Source: Lachnospiraceae bacterium (GTDB lineage Bacteria > Bacillota > Clostridia > Lachnospirales > Lachnospiraceae). From it: DNA of 58,457 nt. The notes under the pieces are model-generated. The model searched no databases, was not told where the DNA came from, and worked only from the letters and a program-made list of their open reading frames with translations. A program made the position numbers and the translations under genes. The DNA lies in contig JAFYTM010000131.1 in NCBI GenBank assembly GCA_017558865.1, positions 1-58,457 of the forward strand, in the 5' to 3' direction. Every line of letters begins with the position of its first letter. The first letter of the stretch is position 1. Of this stretch, positions 1 to 8,448 are shown one piece after another.

Positions 1-79
1 AAAAGTCTAACAGAGAAGTGCCGTTGTAATTTAAAACCTCATTTTCAAAATTTTTACTATTTAATATTTTTACAGACAT
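1..79 (-). CDS. trxA: thioredoxin, N-terminal fragment (runs off the window)
   Basis: Only the first 26 codons lie in the window. They read as a typical thioredoxin start: a short beta strand and helix, then a segment ending ...GTSLLDF, just where thioredoxins have the strand before the WCGPC active site. The ATG (79-77) overlaps the stop of the upstream Fe-S membrane protein by 10 bases, and AAGGAGG lies ahead of it inside that gene, so the two are translationally coupled. The redox-active Cys pair lies outside the window, so the call rests on the N-terminal pattern and the redox context. A thioredoxin-like reductase partner is the main alternative. Confidence 0.62.
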   Translation of the reverse strand, partial: MSVKILNSKNFENEVLNYNGTSLLDF

Positions 80-669
80 TGTTTAGAGTCCTCCTTCGTT
101 CTGAATTTAATTTTGCAAATCGTCTGTGTCATAGTTCCCATTGGACAGTAAACACACCAGGAACGGGGTTTGAAAAGCACCATAGTGATCAGACCAAGCA
201 AAGTAGATGTCAGCATGATGCTGTAAAATCCAAAAGCAAATTGAGCCACACCAGGAGAAAACAGTGTGCCGTGATACGCCCAGTGCCAGGGGAGTTTAAA
301 GGTCCACAACAGGGTAACAACCTGTTTTAATTCCTGTGTTCCTGCAAATACGAGGTATGTATTCCAAAGCATGATACCGAACATGGTCAGGAAGAAGATC
401 AGGAAACCGTATCGGAAACCGGTAGAGCGCATCCATCCTGGCATATCTTTTTTGCGGGACAGTCCAAAGTGACCGCCAAGCAGAGAGAATAATTGTCCAC
501 GACCGCAGTAACGGTTACAATAAGCTTTGTTTCCTTTGATCAAAGCGATCATAAGGGGCGTGATAAAACAGATCATACCAAGCCAGGCAAAGAGAATATT
601 GAAGAATCCCAGGATCAAATATGTTGTTGAAAAGATCCACAGATAATCATACCATTTTTTCTTATTCAC
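70..669 (-). CDS. 4Fe-4S-binding integral membrane protein (NapH/CcoG-like)
   Basis: This 199-residue protein has about four hydrophobic segments and two cysteine motifs facing the same side, CNRYCGRGQ near residue 51 and CVYCPMG near residue 172. That arrangement belongs to the NapH/NosR/CcoG group of membrane electron carriers, which move electrons between the quinone pool or soluble ferredoxin and a partner. It overlaps the stop of the upstream ferredoxin gene by 8 bases and the start of the downstream thioredoxin by 10, so three redox genes form one tight operon. Inference: the ferredoxin and membrane protein pass electrons towards a thiol system or another acceptor. The family is clear but the substrate is not. 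Confidence 0.75.
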   Translation of the reverse strand: MNKKKWYDYLWIFSTTYLILGFFNILFAWLGMICFITPLMIALIKGNKAYCNRYCGRGQLFSLLGGHFGLSRKKDMPGWMRSTGFRYGFLIFFLTMFGIMLWNTYLVFAGTQELKQVVTLLWTFKLPWHWAYHGTLFSPGVAQFAFGFYSIMLTSTLLGLITMVLFKPRSWCVYCPMGTMTQTICKIKFRTKEDSKQCL

Positions 670-859
670 GGGACATCACCTCCAGAGAAATCACACTTGC
701 AGGACATTTTTTTACACACATTCCGCAGCCGACACATTTATTGAGATCGACAATGGCATAGATACCGTGTGGAATGCTGATTGCTTCTTTTTTGCAGGCA
801 GTCATGCAGCAGCCACAGGCAACACATAATTTTCTGTTAATATTTGCTTTCTTTTTCAT
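662..859 (-). CDS. 2[4Fe-4S] ferredoxin
   Basis: A 65-residue ferredoxin with two complete cluster motifs, CVACGCCMTACKK near residues 13-25 and CVGCGMCVKKCPA near residues 42-54. Each has the CxxCxxCxxxC spacing that binds a 4Fe-4S cluster. It is soluble and basic at its N-terminus. It is the first gene of the minus-strand redox operon and overlaps the Fe-S membrane protein, its likely electron partner. The short length matches clostridial-type ferredoxins, and no additional domain is present. Confidence 0.88.
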   Translation of the reverse strand: MKKKANINRKLCVACGCCMTACKKEAISIPHGIYAIVDLNKCVGCGMCVKKCPASVISLEVMSRE

Positions 860-947
860 TGCAGCACCTCTGTTTTGTTTGCTGAGATGATTATATCATC
901 TGCTGCCGTATATTGCAGTGACTTTTATCACATTTGCGGTAAAAATA

Positions 948-956
948 TGATATAAT
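948..956 (+). promoter_or_regulatory. extended -10 promoter for the esterase gene
   Basis: TGATATAAT is a perfect extended -10 (TG-n-TATAAT) with no good -35 at 16-18 bases, as expected for extended -10 promoters. The AGGAG ribosome-binding site at 982-986 and the ATG at 995 follow. Confidence 0.6.
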
Positions 957-994
957 GTGAATACTTTCACAGAATTAAAGCAGGAGTATGAATT

Positions 995-1771
995 ATGATT
1001 TTAAAACGCGATTTTATCTACACGCCAGTGGACAAGAACCGTCCATTACATATTTATTTACCGGATGATTATGCGGATACAGATGAAAGATATCCGGTGA
1101 TGTATTTTTTTGATGGACACAATCTGTTCACCGATGAGGATGCCACCTATGGAAAATGCTGGGGATTAAAGGATTTTCTGGATACCTGGGGGAAAAAGAT
1201 GATTGTCGTAGGTATTGAGTGTGGACATGAGGGGGAAGAGCGTTTGTCAGAATACCTTCCTTATCCGACGGTTGGTAAATTTTTGAAAAATCATACAGTG
1301 ATGGGAGGAAAGACATTTGAATGGATTATTCAGGAGATCAAGCCGATGATTGATCGGGAGTATCGGACATATCCGTTCCGCAAATGTACCGGGATCGCAG
1401 GTTCCAGTATGGGAGGATTGATGGCGGTGTATGGAATCGTACACCATAACGAATATTTTTCCAAGGCGGCCTGTATATCCAGTGCGATTGGGTTCTGTAT
1501 GCCTGCGCTTATGAAAGATATGAAAGCGAATCACATGAATCCGGATACCCGTGTGTATCTGTCCTGGGGAACCAATGAAGCGTATGGACTTACCGATCAA
1601 TCAAAGGAAGATACGACCAGCAGGACTTACCAGTGGAATCATCGGGTAGCGAAGTCTGTGTGGGAGAGCGGAGCGACGGCAAAGCTGTATTCACAGGTCG
1701 GAGGCGGACATTGTGAAGCCGACTGGGAGAAGCTGGTTCCTGGATTTATGGAATTTTTGTGGATGGAGTAA
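995..1771 (+). CDS. esterase, alpha/beta hydrolase fold (esterase D / Fes-like)
   Basis: A 258-residue cytoplasmic protein of the putative esterase family (PF00756 type). It has the nucleophile elbow GSSMGG at residues 136-141, making Ser138 the catalytic nucleophile. An aspartate in the DTRVYLSWGTNEA region and the histidine in GGGHCEADW near the C-terminus complete a plausible triad. The N-terminal RPLHIYLPDDY and VMYFFDGHNLF segments are usual for this family, which hydrolyses acyl esters, siderophore esters or S-formylglutathione. The ATG at 995 is preceded by AGGAG with 8-base spacing and an extended -10 promoter. No signal peptide is seen. The natural substrate cannot be read from the sequence. 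Confidence 0.82.
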   Translation: MILKRDFIYTPVDKNRPLHIYLPDDYADTDERYPVMYFFDGHNLFTDEDATYGKCWGLKDFLDTWGKKMIVVGIECGHEGEERLSEYLPYPTVGKFLKNHTVMGGKTFEWIIQEIKPMIDREYRTYPFRKCTGIAGSSMGGLMAVYGIVHHNEYFSKAACISSAIGFCMPALMKDMKANHMNPDTRVYLSWGTNEAYGLTDQSKEDTTSRTYQWNHRVAKSVWESGATAKLYSQVGGGHCEADWEKLVPGFMEFLWME

Positions 1772-1861
1772 ATAAAGGACTTCTGGCGGACTCGTGTCCT
1801 TGCAGTACGAACATATATCCGATACCATGAACTCATATTATTTTTATACGGAGGAATACCA

Positions 1862-2332
1862 GTGAAAAAGATGAGTTCATTATGCGCGCTTGCACTTGCC
1901 ACAGCAGTACTCTGTGGCTTATGGTCATATTTGTCCGGCAGGATGGGCCTGTTCGGGTGGGCCGGTTTTGCAGGGTGTACAACATATTTTGCAAGCGGGA
2001 AGCATGGTATTATGGGGCTTAAGAAAACGATACTTCCCAATATGGCAGGAGTCTTATGTGGCATGGTGACGATGTTATTAGGCAGTGCAGTTCCTGCGTT
2101 TGGGGAATGGGGGATCTGGTGTGCACTTTTGACTTTTGTAATGTGTATCATAGCAAGATTTGAGTTATTTGATTTTTGTCCGGGAACATTCATGGGTTGT
2201 TTTTGCACATTTGCAGCAGGTGGAGAATGGAAAACGCTGATCATATCACTGATTTTGGGAGCCTTTTTGGGACTGGCGTGTGATTGTGGAGGGGTCTGGT
2301 TATATAACTGGAATAATAAGAATAATGGTTAA
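1862..2332 (+). CDS. DUF1097 family membrane protein
   Basis: A 156-residue, strongly hydrophobic protein with four or five membrane segments separated by Gly-rich turns, matching the DUF1097 pattern (for example the FGWAGFAGCTTYFASG segment). It starts with GTG at 1862, which is preceded by CGGAGG at a suitable distance. It contains many cysteines for a membrane protein of this size. It stands alone, follows the esterase by 90 bases, and is closed by a strong terminator. No function is known for the family; a small transporter or permease-like role is only a guess. Confidence 0.72.
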   Translation: MKKMSSLCALALATAVLCGLWSYLSGRMGLFGWAGFAGCTTYFASGKHGIMGLKKTILPNMAGVLCGMVTMLLGSAVPAFGEWGIWCALLTFVMCIIARFELFDFCPGTFMGCFCTFAAGGEWKTLIISLILGAFLGLACDCGGVWLYNWNNKNNG

Positions 2333-2334
2333 AA

Positions 2335-2376
2335 ACAGGGCAGATAACTGATTGGGTTATCTGCTCTGTTTTTTTG
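2335..2376 (+). terminator. intrinsic terminator after the DUF1097 gene
   Basis: ACAGGGCAGATAAC pairs with GTTATCTGCTCTGT across a short loop, and a run of eight T follows. Confidence 0.88.
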
Positions 2377-2787
2377 TGGATTGTAAACATAAAAAAATAT
2401 TTTTTTGTCAAAAAATTGAGAAATATACCGAATCAAGGGACATATGTCCTTGAATGTTCCGGTCAGAATCGATACGATAAAACAGAATTATGTAAGAAGT
2501 GAACCAGAATGCGTATATTTATCCTGTTCCTGGAGATGCAGGATACCGTATTTTTGGTACAAAATAAACCGCAGAGGAAATGAAAGATCATATGGAAAAG
2601 CAACTGGATCGAAAGCTTTACGATGGATATTTCCGGGAAGAGATGTGCGGAAAATTCAGGATAAAGGGGGGAGTATATGGGAGTTTATTTGAAAGTATTC
2701 CATGCATTAGATGAAGATGGATGGTAATAAAGTTTATAGTTTTAGAAGATGGTAAAGAGATTATAACGATTAAATGGAGGAATGAAA
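2377..2787 (+). other. gene-poor leader region upstream of the nucleoside operon
   Basis: This 411-base stretch separates the previous terminator from the BMP lipoprotein gene. I see an AT-rich block (2395-2430), a 12-bp palindrome at 2438-2449, and a possible 44-codon ORF (2580-2714) that starts within GAGGAAATG and has no recognised homology or good SD spacing. No purine-riboswitch core could be matched. GGAGG at 2776-2780 serves the BMP gene. Confidence 0.5.
2438..2449. promoter_or_regulatory. 12-bp palindrome, possible operator
   Basis: GGACATATGTCC is a perfect palindrome and extends imperfectly to AAGGGACATATGTCCTTG. It sits about 340 bases before the nucleoside transporter operon. Its size suits a homodimeric regulator such as the Crp/Fnr-type protein encoded in the same operon, but that link is inference. 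Confidence 0.3.
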
Positions 2788-3876
2788 ATGAAAAAAAGAA
2801 TTTTGAGTATTGTTTTGACAACCGTTCTTTGTATGAGCATGATTGGATGTGCGAAGAAAGACAAACCTGCTGAAACACCGGCAGCGAGCACAGGAGAATC
2901 ATCAGGAGAAGCAGCAGAATCATCAGGTGTGCGCGTATGTGTAGTGTACACTGGTAACCTTGGTGACAAATCTTATAACGATTCCTGTAATGAGGGTGCC
3001 CAGAGAGCAGTAGCTGAACTTGGAATCGAGCTGAAATCCCTGGAAGGTGTAACTGCTCAGGAATGGGAGGCAAACCTTCTGGCAGCATGTGAAGGTGGTT
3101 ATGATCTGATCATCGGTTCTTCTTCTAACCTGGAAGAGTATATGAAAAAACATGCATCCAATTATCCTGATACCTGTTTTGCAATCATTGATACTGTAAT
3201 AGAGGGAGATAACATTCAGTCTATCAGTTTTGCACAGAACCAGGGTTCTTTCCTTGCAGGTGCGGCAGCAGCTATGTTTACAGAAATGACCGATATTGAT
3301 GGTGTCAATGAAGATGTGATCATCGGATGGGTAGGTGGAATGGATATTCCGGTTCTTCATGATTTCTATATAGGTTATGAGCAGGGTGCAAAATATGTCA
3401 ATCCGGATATTAAGATCCTTCAGTCCTTTGCAGGAACATGGAACGATCCGCTGAAAGGAAAAGAGCTTACGCTTGCACAGTTTGAACAGGGAGCGGATAT
3501 CGTAATGGGTGTTGCTTCTACAACTGGTACCGGTATTCTGGAAGGTGCAAAAGAAGCTGGTAAGTATGCGATCGGTGTTGACCTTAATCAGGATGGAGAT
3601 CAGCCGGGTTCTGTATTGACTTCTATGGTAAAGAGAGTTGACAATGCATGTTATCTGACAATTAAATCTGTTGTGGATGGAACTTTTGAAGGTGGAAAAA
3701 CTCAGTATCTGACTCTGGCAGATGGTGGTGTCAGCCTGACTGATTTTGCTGTGATCAAAGAGCATCTGGGTGATAAATTCCCACAGGAGATTGTTGATAA
3801 GTGTAATGAACTTGCAGAGAAAATTATTGCCGGTGAGATTGTTGTAGAAAACTATGAAGGTTTCGGACCACAGTAA
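2788..3876 (+). CDS. BMP-family nucleoside-binding lipoprotein
   Basis: This is the extracellular substrate-binding protein of a nucleoside ABC importer (BmpA/Med/PnrA type). The second of two nearby ATGs (2788) is chosen because GGAGG at 2776-2780 sits 7 bases from it but only 1 base from the ATG at 2782. From that start a signal peptide leads to a lipobox, MIGC, with Cys21 as the lipid-modified residue, followed by a Ser/Glu/Ala-rich linker. The mature domain begins VCVVYTGNLGDKSYNDS, the family's typical first strand and ligand loop. Gene order with the ATPase, two permeases and nucleoside enzymes fits purine and pyrimidine nucleosides as cargo. Confidence 0.9.
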   Translation: MKKRILSIVLTTVLCMSMIGCAKKDKPAETPAASTGESSGEAAESSGVRVCVVYTGNLGDKSYNDSCNEGAQRAVAELGIELKSLEGVTAQEWEANLLAACEGGYDLIIGSSSNLEEYMKKHASNYPDTCFAIIDTVIEGDNIQSISFAQNQGSFLAGAAAAMFTEMTDIDGVNEDVIIGWVGGMDIPVLHDFYIGYEQGAKYVNPDIKILQSFAGTWNDPLKGKELTLAQFEQGADIVMGVASTTGTGILEGAKEAGKYAIGVDLNQDGDQPGSVLTSMVKRVDNACYLTIKSVVDGTFEGGKTQYLTLADGGVSLTDFAVIKEHLGDKFPQEIVDKCNELAEKIIAGEIVVENYEGFGPQ

Positions 3877-3895
3877 TGAGGATTAAGACAATACA

Positions 3896-3916
3896 GGGGA
3901 GATACATGGTCTCCCC
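3896..3916 (+). promoter_or_regulatory. intercistronic hairpin between lipoprotein and ATPase genes
   Basis: GGGGAGA (3896-3902) pairs perfectly with TCTCCCC (3910-3916) across a 7-base loop. There is no proper T-tract, so it is more likely a 3'-end stabiliser or partial attenuator for the abundant binding-protein message than a full terminator. Confidence 0.6.
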
Positions 3917-3940
3917 GTTTGTATTCCTGGAGGGCAGGTA

Positions 3941-5479
3941 ATGAGAGAATATATTGTAGAAATGAATCATATCGTCAAATCCTTTGGCGAAGTGAGGGCA
4001 GTACGGAATGGTGAATTTACCCTGCGTAAGGGTGAAGTACATTCTCTGATCGGAGAGAATGGAACCGGAAAATCCACCATGATGAAACTTTTGTATGGTA
4101 TGTATCCCATCGACAGCGGAGAGATCATTATCAATGGCGAGAAGATAGAAAAACTTGATCCGAAGAGTGCGATCGCTCACGGCGTTGGTATGGTGCATCA
4201 GGAATTTATGCTGGTAAATGATCTGACGGTTTTGGAAAATGTCATTCTTGGTTTTGAGCCTAAGAAGGGTCTGACGATTGATTTTGAAAAAGCAAGAAAA
4301 GATATTCAGCATTTTATTGACCGTTATCAGATGGATATTCAGCTGGATAAAAAGGTAAGTCAGATATCTGTCGGAGAGGCTCAGCGTGTAGAAATCATTA
4401 AAACATTGATGAGAGGTGTCGACATTATCATCCTGGACGAGCCTACGGCAGTTTTGACGCCACAGGAAACCAGAAAACTCTTTGAAATCCTTGCGAATTT
4501 GAAGGCAGAAGGAAAATCACTGGTATTTATTTCTCACAAACTCAATGAGGTTATGGAGATATCAGACCGTATTTCTGTTATGAGACAGGGACAGTATATG
4601 GGAACTGTGGATAAAGACAAAACGTCTCCGCTGGAGCTGACAAAGATGATGATCGGACGTGAGGTCTTCCTGAATATTGACAAGACTTACTCCAAAGTAG
4701 GAGGAAAGGTTCTGGAAGTAAAAGATATATGGGTATCTTCTCTGAAAGAAACCTCCAAGATTAGAGGAATGTCTCTTCATGTTAATGAAGGTGAGATCGT
4801 AGGTATTGCAGGTATTGATGGAAATGGTCAGTCTGAGCTGATCGAAGCGATCACAGGTCTTCGGAAAGTGGAGAAAGGAAGCGTAATTCTCAATGGCCAG
4901 GATATTACGAATAAGAAACCACGTGCTATCCGTGAAACTGGACTTGCACATATACCGGAGAACAGAAATACTCGTGGATTGAACCATACAATGAGTATTG
5001 AGGATAACCTGATTGCGGTAGAGATCGATAAGGAACCGTATACGAAAGGCATTATGATGAACGTGGACGCATCTTCAAAATATGCTGAAGAGATGGTGAA
5101 GCAGTTTGATATTCGTCCTACTGATTATAAGCTTCCTACTTCTGCTTTGTCTGGTGGAAATGCCCAGAAGGTAGTTGTCGCAAGAGAAGTATCCATGAAT
5201 AAAAAACTTCTGATTGCATCTCAGCCAACAAGAGGTGTGGATATCGGTGCGATTGAAACAATTCGAAACACACTGGAAATTGCAAAGAAAAAAGGAACTG
5301 GCGTTCTTCTGGTATCTGCAGAGCTGGAAGAAATCATTTCTCTGTCTGACCGTATTATTGTTATCCATGAAGGAAGAATTACTGGAGAGCTGGCAGCAAA
5401 TGAAGCAAACGAAAACAATCTTGGACTCCTTATGATGGGTGGAGAAGATGAGCTGGAGAAAGGAGAGACGGAATCATGA
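3941..5479 (+). CDS. nucleoside ABC transporter ATPase with two ABC domains
   Basis: This 512-residue protein contains two fused ATPase domains, as in B. subtilis NupO and sugar importers of the RbsA type. The first has a canonical Walker A (GENGTGKST), an ABC signature ISVGEAQRVEI and Walker B IIILDEPTAVL. The second has the degenerate Walker A GIDGNGQSE and the signature LSGGNAQKVVVARE followed by SQPTRGVD. That asymmetry is normal for the family. It energises uptake through the two permeases that follow, and its stop overlaps the first permease start (ATGA). The ATG at 3941 has GGAGGGCAGGTA upstream. Confidence 0.9.
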   Translation: MREYIVEMNHIVKSFGEVRAVRNGEFTLRKGEVHSLIGENGTGKSTMMKLLYGMYPIDSGEIIINGEKIEKLDPKSAIAHGVGMVHQEFMLVNDLTVLENVILGFEPKKGLTIDFEKARKDIQHFIDRYQMDIQLDKKVSQISVGEAQRVEIIKTLMRGVDIIILDEPTAVLTPQETRKLFEILANLKAEGKSLVFISHKLNEVMEISDRISVMRQGQYMGTVDKDKTSPLELTKMMIGREVFLNIDKTYSKVGGKVLEVKDIWVSSLKETSKIRGMSLHVNEGEIVGIAGIDGNGQSELIEAITGLRKVEKGSVILNGQDITNKKPRAIRETGLAHIPENRNTRGLNHTMSIEDNLIAVEIDKEPYTKGIMMNVDASSKYAEEMVKQFDIRPTDYKLPTSALSGGNAQKVVVAREVSMNKKLLIASQPTRGVDIGAIETIRNTLEIAKKKGTGVLLVSAELEEIISLSDRIIVIHEGRITGELAANEANENNLGLLMMGGEDELEKGETES

Positions 5480-6498
5480 ATCAGTCATTAAAAAGTTTTA
5501 TTAAGATATTGATCACCATAGTTCTGTCGCTTTTAATAGGAACAATTTTTATTTTAGTGACAGGTGAGAATCCGATCAGTGCGTATGGAGCACTTCTAAA
5601 GGGTGCACTTGGAACCAAGCTTGGATTGGGAACAACGATTGCCAATTTTACTCCGCTTTTGCTCACTTCAGTAGCATTTGTAGTAGCTGCAAAAGTAGGT
5701 GCTTTTAATGTAGGTGTGGAGGGCGAAGTAATCCTGGGTGGTCTTGCGGCTGCGTACATAGGTATCAACTGGGTATTTCTTCCGGCACCGCTTCTGTTGC
5801 TTGCATGTTTTGCAGGTGCGATGGCCGTAGCTGCTGCATGGGCGTTTATTCCTGCATTTTTAAAGGCATATTACAATGTATCTGAGGTGTGTGTGACGAT
5901 CCTTATGAACAGTGTAGCTTTGTATATTGGTTCTTATCTGGTAAGTGGTCCTATGAGTGCAGGTACTGCAGTTCCGCAGTCAGATCCAGTACAGGTAACG
6001 ATTCCAAAGATTATGAACCCTTCCTCTGCGAATGCAGGTCTGTTCATTGCTATTTTGATCGTTGTAGCTGTTATCTTTATGCTGTATAAGACCAAATGGG
6101 GATATAAGATCCGTACAGTTGGAACAAATCCGGCACATGCAGAGTATGCAGGTATTGGATCAAAAAGAGTATTTATCAATGCGATGCTTCTGTCGGGTAT
6201 GCTTGGCGGTATTGCGGGATGCATAGAGGTGCTTGGTGTACACGGATTCTATCTGGATGGTTTCGCAAAAGATCTGGGAACCAATGGTATGCTGGCAGCC
6301 CTGATTGTGAAGTCCAATATTGTTGCAACTCCGTTTATGGCATTCTTTATTGCGGTGCTTAAATCCGGTGCGTTGGCAATGCAGCAGGCTTCTGGTGTTC
6401 CAAAGTCTGTTGTTGATATTATCACAGCGATCTTTATTGTAATTGCGACGATGGAGTTTGTGATTGAACTTAAGAAAAAACACAAAAAGGGGGAGTAA
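5476..6498 (+). CDS. nucleoside ABC transporter permease 1 (NupP-like)
   Basis: A 340-residue membrane protein with about nine or ten hydrophobic segments and the BPD_transp_2 layout (as in RbsC, LivH and NupP). The family loop reads KTKWGYKIRTVGTNPAHAEYAGI, contacting the ATPase, followed by the Gly-rich GMLGGIAGCIEVLG helix. It overlaps the ATPase gene by 4 bases and is followed 3 bases later by the second permease. The two form the heteromeric membrane channel. Confidence 0.9.
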   Translation: MNQSLKSFIKILITIVLSLLIGTIFILVTGENPISAYGALLKGALGTKLGLGTTIANFTPLLLTSVAFVVAAKVGAFNVGVEGEVILGGLAAAYIGINWVFLPAPLLLLACFAGAMAVAAAWAFIPAFLKAYYNVSEVCVTILMNSVALYIGSYLVSGPMSAGTAVPQSDPVQVTIPKIMNPSSANAGLFIAILIVVAVIFMLYKTKWGYKIRTVGTNPAHAEYAGIGSKRVFINAMLLSGMLGGIAGCIEVLGVHGFYLDGFAKDLGTNGMLAALIVKSNIVATPFMAFFIAVLKSGALAMQQASGVPKSVVDIITAIFIVIATMEFVIELKKKHKKGE

Positions 6499-6501
6499 GC
6501 C

Positions 6502-7458
6502 GTGGGACTTTTTGAAAATTTAGACAAGATTTTTAATGTATCACTTATTTATGCAACATTCCGTGCTTCTACTCCGATCATTTATGCGGCGCTTTGTGCG
6601 GCACTTACGCAGCAGGCAAACATTCTGAATATCGGTACAGAAGGTATTATGCTGGTAGGTGCGTTTACTGCAGTTGCAGTCAGCTATATTACTGGAAGCT
6701 GGTTTTTTGGTATTATTGCAGCTATGATGGGCGGTGCACTGATTGCTATGATCATGGCAGTTGGACATATTAAATATAACTCCGATATCTGTGCAATTGG
6801 TATGGGTATCAATATGCTTGCGATTGCGCTTACCAAGTTTTTATTAAGTGTTATGTTTGGTACAACTGGAAGTTTCGCAAATCCGGATATCATCCCGATT
6901 CCAAGAATTCATTTTGCTTTTCTGGAAAATGTTCCGGTGCTCAATGACCTTCTGAATGACTGGTGCTTTACCGAATGGTTTGTTATTCTGTTTGTCATCA
7001 TTTTACAGTTTTTATTCTATAAGACAGTATGGGGTCTGCGTCTGCGTGCAGTAGGTCAGTTCCCGATGGCAGCTCAGACTACCGGTATTCATGTTAATGC
7101 TGTAAAATATCAGGCAATGCTGATTTCTGGTCTGGTAGGAGGCCTGGCAGGAGCTCATCTGTCTCTTGGATACAGTACACAGTTTGTTGAAAATATGACG
7201 AACAATCGAGGATTTATGGGTGTTGCTGCGATGTATTTCGGAGGTGCAAATCCGGTACTGACTTCGGTCGGATGTCTGTTGTTTGGTTTTTCAGATTCTG
7301 TTGGTGCAAGACTTCAGGCATATGGTCTTCCGGCACAGTTTGTGTTGATGATGCCATATGTTGTGACGGTTGTGATCCTTGCAATTTCTATGATAATTAA
7401 ACTTCGTGCTGAGAAAAAACGTGAGTCTTCTCTGATTACGAATGAGGCTCGTGGTTAA
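6502..7458 (+). CDS. nucleoside ABC transporter permease 2 (NupQ-like)
   Basis: A 318-residue integral membrane protein and partner of the preceding permease. It starts with GTG at 6502 behind the purine-rich AAAAAGGGGGAG of the previous gene's end. About eight to ten hydrophobic segments are present, with QANILNIGTEGIMLVGA near the N-terminus and the cytoplasmic loop KTVWGLRLRAVGQFPMAAQ, which parallels the loop of the first permease. It is shorter than permease 1, as in NupPQ pairs. It sits 32 bases before the nucleoside hydrolase gene in the same transcript. Confidence 0.9.
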   Translation: MGLFENLDKIFNVSLIYATFRASTPIIYAALCAALTQQANILNIGTEGIMLVGAFTAVAVSYITGSWFFGIIAAMMGGALIAMIMAVGHIKYNSDICAIGMGINMLAIALTKFLLSVMFGTTGSFANPDIIPIPRIHFAFLENVPVLNDLLNDWCFTEWFVILFVIILQFLFYKTVWGLRLRAVGQFPMAAQTTGIHVNAVKYQAMLISGLVGGLAGAHLSLGYSTQFVENMTNNRGFMGVAAMYFGGANPVLTSVGCLLFGFSDSVGARLQAYGLPAQFVLMMPYVVTVVILAISMIIKLRAEKKRESSLITNEARG

Positions 7459-7490
7459 TTTCTGTATATTGTATTGAAAGGGGTAAGAAT

Positions 7491-8423
7491 ATGGAAAAGA
7501 TTAAGATGATTTTGGACTGTGATCCGGGTCATGATGATGCGGTTGCTATTATGCTGGCAGCAAAAAGTCCTAAGATTGATCTTCTGGGAATTACGGTTGT
7601 AACTGGTAATCAGACGCTGGAAAAGACAGAGCGCAATGCACGTAATATTGTACAGTGTCTGGAGGTAGATGTTCCAGTATATGCAGGATGCGGACAGCCA
7701 ATGATCCGCCAGAAAATGGTTGCTGGAGATATTCATGGAGAAAGTGGTCTGGACGGTCCTGTATTTGAGCCGTTGACCAAAGAACTGGAAAAAGAACATG
7801 CTGTAAATTTCATCATTCGTACTCTGATGGAGTCTGATGGAGATATCACCATGGTAACTACCGGTCCAATGACAAATCTTGCGATGGCAATTCGTATGGA
7901 GCCGAAGATTGTAGAAAAGATCAAAGAAATCGTGTTGATGGGTGGTTCCTATACCAATGGAAACGTGACTCCGGCAGCAGAGTTTAATATTATTGCAGAT
8001 GCGGATGCTGCATATGTATGTTTTACTTGTGGAAGACCAATTACTATGGTTGGACTGGATGTAACCAGAAAGGTATTGTGTTATCCGGAAATCGTAGCTC
8101 GTATGGATAAGATTGGAAACAGAGCTTCCAAACTGTTTGTTGATCTGATGGGACATTTCTGCAAGGCACAAAAAGAGGTATTTGGATGGGAAGGCGGTCC
8201 GTTGCATGATCCGGTAACCGTTGCCTATTTGATTGATCCTACCGTTATTACTACAAAACCAATGCATACCACCATTGATATCAGAAGTACGGAATCCTAT
8301 GGAAGAACCAACTGTGATTTCTTTGGATATCAGCAGCTTCCTCCTACAGCAAATGTGGCAGTTGAAATTGATGCTGCCAAGTTTTGGGATATTGTAGAAG
8401 AGGGATTGAAGCTGTATAATTAA
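7491..8423 (+). CDS. ribonucleoside hydrolase (IUNH family, RihA/B-like)
   Basis: This 310-residue enzyme cleaves the N-glycosidic bond of ribonucleosides to give free base and ribose. The defining calcium- and ribose-binding motif DCDPGHDDA lies at the N-terminus. TGPMTNLAMA and a segment containing NGNVTPAAEFNIIADADAA follow, both typical of inosine-uridine nucleoside hydrolases. Aspartate in the HDPV motif near residue 242 should complete the metal site. Placed between the importer and the regulator, it processes imported nucleosides. It coexists with a phosphorolytic enzyme two genes downstream, so the operon has both hydrolytic and phosphorolytic routes. Purine versus pyrimidine preference cannot be read reliably. 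Confidence 0.9.
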   Translation: MEKIKMILDCDPGHDDAVAIMLAAKSPKIDLLGITVVTGNQTLEKTERNARNIVQCLEVDVPVYAGCGQPMIRQKMVAGDIHGESGLDGPVFEPLTKELEKEHAVNFIIRTLMESDGDITMVTTGPMTNLAMAIRMEPKIVEKIKEIVLMGGSYTNGNVTPAAEFNIIADADAAYVCFTCGRPITMVGLDVTRKVLCYPEIVARMDKIGNRASKLFVDLMGHFCKAQKEVFGWEGGPLHDPVTVAYLIDPTVITTKPMHTTIDIRSTESYGRTNCDFFGYQQLPPTANVAVEIDAAKFWDIVEEGLKLYN

Positions 8424-8448
8424 ATAAAAAGGAAAACCGGTAAGAATA

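Noticed and set aside
2444..2692. 82-codon open frame upstream of the BMP gene
   Set aside because: No SD, it begins within a palindrome, the composition is unlike a protein (many Arg/Trp/Cys), and no family is recognised. A 44-codon frame at 2580-2714 in another register is no better supported.
2377..2787. purine riboswitch before the nucleoside operon
   Set aside because: I looked for the conserved three-way-junction core and found no match, despite the fitting context.
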